Below, one piece after another: positions 46,929 to 50,988 of a stretch of 50,988 nt of DNA. The stretch's first letter is position 1; each line of letters starts with the position of its first letter. The stretch comes from Branchiostoma floridae. Taxonomy: Eukaryota; Chordata; Leptocardii; Amphioxiformes; Branchiostomatidae. The stretch is from the NCBI RefSeq assembly GCF_000003815.2, contig NC_049988.1:20711176-20762163 (forward strand), given 5' to 3'. The position numbers and the translations under genes were made by a program. The notes under the pieces are model-generated. The model ran no database searches. It was not told where the DNA came from and was given only the letters and a program-made list of their open reading frames with translations.

Positions 46929-46946
46929 CTCTTCCATGCCATTCAT
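46929..46946 (-). CDS. Possible initiator exon (MNGMEE)
   Basis: On the minus strand an ATG is followed by six open codons and a GAG/GTAAGG donor in phase 0. The phase agrees with the candidate exons at 40438 and 40274. The evidence is weak, since such short matches arise by chance. Confidence 0.15.
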
Positions 46947-47236
46947 TCTAACCCCAGCAGTGCCCTGCCTGTACAGTAGTGAAGGTCTAACCTCAGGCAA
47001 GCTGACCTCGCATTGTACTATAATCCTGCCAGCTGTGGGCAGCCCAGCTGAGCTAAGGAATGCGGTTCACCCCCTAAGACAACTCCCCACGTCTTGGAGG
47101 AACTGGGAGTAAGACAGCACCGCGGACAGGAAGGAGGGAAGACTGGAGATAAGATATGCGATGTGCCGGCCTTGGGAGGGGCAGTTGTTTGTGGTTGTGT
47201 ATATTATAAATGCTGGAGACTGTTGATGTAAGTAAC

Positions 47237-49110
47237 AGGTTGGTATAAAATTAGCCCTGCCCCAGGCCTAAACCAACATCCTGTACAGGCTGTAGTTATA
47301 TACTGGGGCAACAGGTGGGGTTTACAATGTGGTGGTACAATAATGTGGTCGGAAAAATAAACATTAAGTTTTATCATAGCACTGGTCAATTACGATTTAG
47401 GATACCATTTTCCACATTTGTAAATGATGTAAATAAGTAACTGTATTATAGTCTGTATCTGTATTGTAAATATTTTATGTAGTTTCTAAATCCTTACTTT
47501 TATGTCCAGAAAGATTAGCTACCTACATTTCAATGTATGCTAGCTAATGGGCTGAATAAAGTTGTCAAAGTTTCCACATTTCAGGTTGGTGTAAAATTAG
47601 CTCAGCCCCGGACCTAAAGCAACATCCTGTAGTTATATACTGGGGCAACAGTTGGGGTTTTACATGTACAAAGTGGTGGTACAATAGTGTGGTCCGAAAA
47701 TTAAACATTAAGTTTTATCATAGCACTGGGCACTTATGATTTGGGATATCAAATTCCACATTTGTAAGCTGTGTAAATTAGTAACTGTATTATAGTCTGT
47801 ATCTGTATGTAGTTTGTACATTTTGTACATCCTTTTTATATGTCCAGAAATATTAGCTACCTATATTTTAATGTATGGTAAAATATGGGCTGAATAAAGT
47901 TTCCAAAGTTTTCATTTCAGGTTGGTACAAAATTAGCCAAGCCCCAGGCCTAAAGCAACATCCTGTAATTATATACTGGGGCAACAGGTGGGGTTTATAA
48001 CCTTATGGTAACAATAGTGGGAGGAGACTGGGTCCGAAAATCAAACATGAAGTTTTATCATAGCACTGGTCAATTACGATTTAGGATACCATTTTCCACA
48101 TTTGTAAATGATGTAAATAAGTAACTGTATTATAGTCTGTATCTGTATTGTAAATATTTTATGTAGTTTCTAAATCCTTACTTTTATGTCCAGAAAGATT
48201 AGCTACCTACATTTCAATGTATGCTAGCTAATGGGCTGAATAAAGTTGTCAAAGTTTCCACATTTCAGGTTGGTGTAAAATTAGCTCAGCCCCGGACCTA
48301 AAGCAACATCCTGTGGTTATATACTGGGGCAACAGTTGGGGTTTATAACCTTATGGTAACACTAGTGGGAGGAGGCAGGGTCCGAAAATTAAGATCAAGT
48401 TTAATCATAGCACTGGTTACTTATGATTTCATTTTGATATCATTTTTTTGCAATTTCAGGTTGGTATAAAATTAGCCTTGCCCCAGGCCTAAAGCAACAT
48501 CCTGTAGTACTGTTATATACTGGGGCAACAGGTGGGGTTTACAATGTGGACAGGTGGTGCAATTTTGTGGTCCAAAAAATAAACATTACTGGTCACGCAA
48601 ATTTGATGTGTTACAACTACAAGGAACAATGTTTGAGGCTATATGTTTCAACTTCTAGCTTGAGGTTTTTTAAATCTATTGCCAAGAATACCAGTGGGAA
48701 GAAGGGTCAGAAAATTAAACAGTTATTAATATTATAGCACTGGTCACTTAAATTTGATGCGTTATTCTTCAAATTTGAAAGGAACAATGTTTGAACTCAT
48801 ATATTTCAACTTCTCACTTAAGTTTTTTTAATCTTTTGCTTGAAGAGCAGAGGGAAACATATTATGAATATACTATTAAATCATTTATTTTTGCTACTTC
48901 AGTCAACAATACCAGTGGGAAATAGGGTCAGAAAATTATACAGTTATTATAGCACTGGTCACTAGTGATTTGGGACATCATTTTTCACATTTCAGGTTGG
49001 TATGAAATTATCCCAGCCCCAGGCCTAAAGCTCCTGTAGTTATATACTGGGGCAACAGGTGGGGTTTACAACATGGTCGTACAATAGTGGTCCCAAAAAT
49101 AAACATTCAT
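47237..49110. repeat. Dimeric tandem array, about 345-bp units
   Basis: TTTCAGGTTGGTATAAAATT starts units at 47237, 47583, 47919, 48267, 48458 and 48994. Units 1 and 3 match best and units 2 and 4 match best: 47381 onwards repeats at 48064 with a 683-bp period. Most units hold TATACTGGGGCAACAGGTGG; the first and its near-copies also contain GGGCTGAATAAAG. Confidence 0.85.
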
Positions 49111-49960
49111 TAGGCTACACCAATTTAATTTGTTGGTTCACGGATTAAAAAAAAAAAATACAAAAAATATGCGTAACTTGAAAAACATCATGAAAACAAT
49201 ATGTCTTCAGCTGTCATTGAACGGGTCAAAAGTGGGTGGAAGAGACACATTCTTTGAGAAGAAATTAGTTGAAGAAGAAAACTACAAAATCATTTATCTT
49301 TGCGGCTTGGCCAACAACAATAGCAGTGGGAAGTTGGGCAAATATTCATCATATCCCTTATTATTTGGGAAATCATTTTTCACTATTTTGAAGTCATACG
49401 TTTAAAGTTCTTAACGGATGTGCATTACAGATATCACATTTTATCTTGCTCGAATATATAAAACTATTTGATAATATGTTTGCTGCTTGGATATACAGTG
49501 TAATAACTGTTTCTTGATTGCTGAATGCCATCAATCGCTGTAATGCAGTACATTGCATGTTCAGAACTTCAGGCATTAATACTAACTTTACACAGGTATT
49601 GAAAAACTTCAGAGTTCTACAATAGTGTACAACAATAGCATAGAGCAAGCTGAGATCAAACAGAAAACAAATGGGGAGCTTCCACCATTAAACAATGGGA
49701 GTTCTGCAGGGGTTCTTAAGTTATGCCAACTCTACAAATATCTGGAAACACACTTACATTACAAACAAGACCCAAAGCACAACCTCAAGTTTCCAGGTAA
49801 ACCAAAATAGCCTGAATCCATAAAACATATGCAGGTAACCCTGCCCAAATTGATACAATGTATCTATCTGACATCTGATATCTCATCTCATCTGTTACAA
49901 TCCACAACACCTTGAAGGTCACAAGACGCCGCACAATTTGAAGGTCGCGTACGGCTGACC
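49111..49960. other. No gene recognised
   Basis: AT-rich, with only short frames of ordinary composition. Confidence 0.4.
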
Positions 49961-49961
49961 T

Positions 49962-50046
49962 GGGTCACCTCATTACCGATGTAGGCCGCGGTATCGTTTA
50001 CGTGGGTCGACCTCATTACCGATGTAGGCCGTGCTATCGTTTCCGA
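49962..50046. repeat. 42-bp tandem duplication
   Basis: ACCTCATTACCGATGTAGGC with the following CG-TATCGTTT occurs from 49962 and again from 50004. Confidence 0.8.
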
Positions 50047-50351
50047 GGGTCGTTAGAGGTTCGGTGTGACCTGACATGAGCGAGTAATCCAATAGGTGCC
50101 CCCATTTCTGCTACAATGTGATACATGTAATCTGATACTTCAGGAGGCTCTGCCTTCGATACTCCATCTGCCACAGACTTGTCAGATGTGCTCAAGTCTG
50201 GCGCAGCCCAATACCAATAATCAATAACTGGTAATATGATCCCTAGTCGCTGGAATGAAGCAATTATGAAGGGTTCTCCGAATAATTCTTCAGGTGTACA
50301 GTCAGGCAGGTGTGACAGGTGTGTACAGGTGTCACTCATAGGTAAGGCCAA
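50034..50351 (-). CDS. Unrecognised open frame, about 100 codons
   Basis: Opens with MSDTCTHLSHLPDCTPEELF and contains PVIDYWYWAAPDLSTSD and EPPEVSDYMYHIVAEMGAPI. The composition is protein-like, and the start is either this Met or one five codons upstream. No family or splice support is recognised; the 3' end overlaps the tandem duplication by a few bases. It may be chance. Confidence 0.22.
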   Translation of the reverse strand: MALPMSDTCTHLSHLPDCTPEELFGEPFIIASFQRLGIILPVIDYWYWAAPDLSTSDKSVADGVSKAEPPEVSDYMYHIVAEMGAPIGLLAHVRSHRTSNDPRKR

Positions 50352-50988
50352 ACTATATCTATATGTTGGTTTTCAGAGTATTAAAAAAGAATACTAGAAA
50401 TGAAACATTACTTTGAAACCAGAGCCAGAGGGCTGTACCTTGGTACACACAGTATCAGTGAGTGAATGTACATGTAGTAAGGTGCAAGGTTTCCTCCCAG
50501 CCTTCTGTTTTTGTCTTGACCAAGAGCTAAATTTTACTTCAGTATGTTTGAGAAGAAGAAAATGGATTGGTGTTGCCTTAAAATTACTATAGCTTGTAGT
50601 CTAACTATCCTGTATCAATAGTAAGGTTTGAAGTCTTTTTTCTACATAAGAGATTGTTTGCCCCCACGCCTCCAAGCAGATGTAAGGATTTGGCTCATTG
50701 TTCAGTGTTTGCATCTTTAGGAAAATTTGCAACACTAGAAAGCCGCACGGCTGTGAGGTGTAAGTCTTCCATTTTGACCCATTTCATGGCTACCTTATCA
50801 GACTGAAGGCACGGGAACACTCTTTTATATTCCAAAAGACGGATGCAACCCCAACCTGTCCAGGACTGAACAGAGGTCTCTCAGTTACCAAATTTACCAG
50901 GATCTGAACCCAGGTTGTAGCCAGCACCTGTCCTTCAGTTCTTTTGAAGAATTTTGCAGCTGGGGACTGAAAAAAGTTTACCCCATTC

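Noticed and set aside
49962-50046. CRISPR-like direct repeat
   Set aside because: Only two adjacent copies without spacers, in an animal-type genome; a plain tandem duplication.

Overview
The window looks like a piece of an animal draft genome, most likely a lancelet (Branchiostoma-type). The reasons are intron-rich genes with ordinary GT-AG splice sites, a tandem family of small ankyrin-MYND proteins, a very large Thr/Ser mucin, and very many short inverted-repeat transposons. The species is inferred and was not looked up. Six runs of exactly 100 N (9727, 16117, 27856, 32299, 41413, 45659) are scaffold gaps of unknown true size.

Left third (1-16.1 kb): three minus-strand copies of one gene family. 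Gene 1 (exons 1-3 and the start of exon 4; it runs off the left edge), gene 2 (complete, 5 exons, 238 codons plus stop) and gene 3 (only exons 4-5 before a gap) encode ankyrin repeats followed by a C-terminal MYND zinc finger. Exon lengths and intron phases match across the copies. Their 5' flanks share a GTCACGTGAG box about 80 bp before the ATG, and their 3' flanks are also duplicated. Transposons have landed in some copies and not in others, so the paralogues act as empty-site controls. Between genes 2 and 3 lies an intronless plus-strand hot-dog-fold-like coding sequence, broken by one frameshift and flanked by about 45-bp direct repeats.

Middle (16.2-27.9 kb): one giant minus-strand mucin-type gene. 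Two huge exons (at least 6.6 kb and 3.8 kb) join across a 1.2-kb intron in matching phase. The upstream exon is eight nearly identical copies of a 795-bp (265-residue) unit, two of them carrying an extra 174-bp (58-residue) module. The downstream exon holds older, diverged versions of the same modules. Both outer ends fall into gaps, so no signal peptide or C-terminal domain is visible. Long plus-strand open frames here are antisense shadows of the repeats.

Right half (28-51 kb): no complete gene was found. The region is dominated by repeats: palindromic MITEs, a hAT-like element with an 8-bp duplication, a TA-target element inside a tandem array, a 52-bp minisatellite, a 545-bp CTCA microsatellite next to a tRNA-derived SINE, and long tandem arrays at 43.7-46.7 kb and 47.2-49.1 kb. 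A 72-bp exon-like segment with strong splice sites (40274-40345, minus), a possible 24-bp microexon and a possible initiator exon suggest that part of a minus-strand gene with large introns crosses this region.
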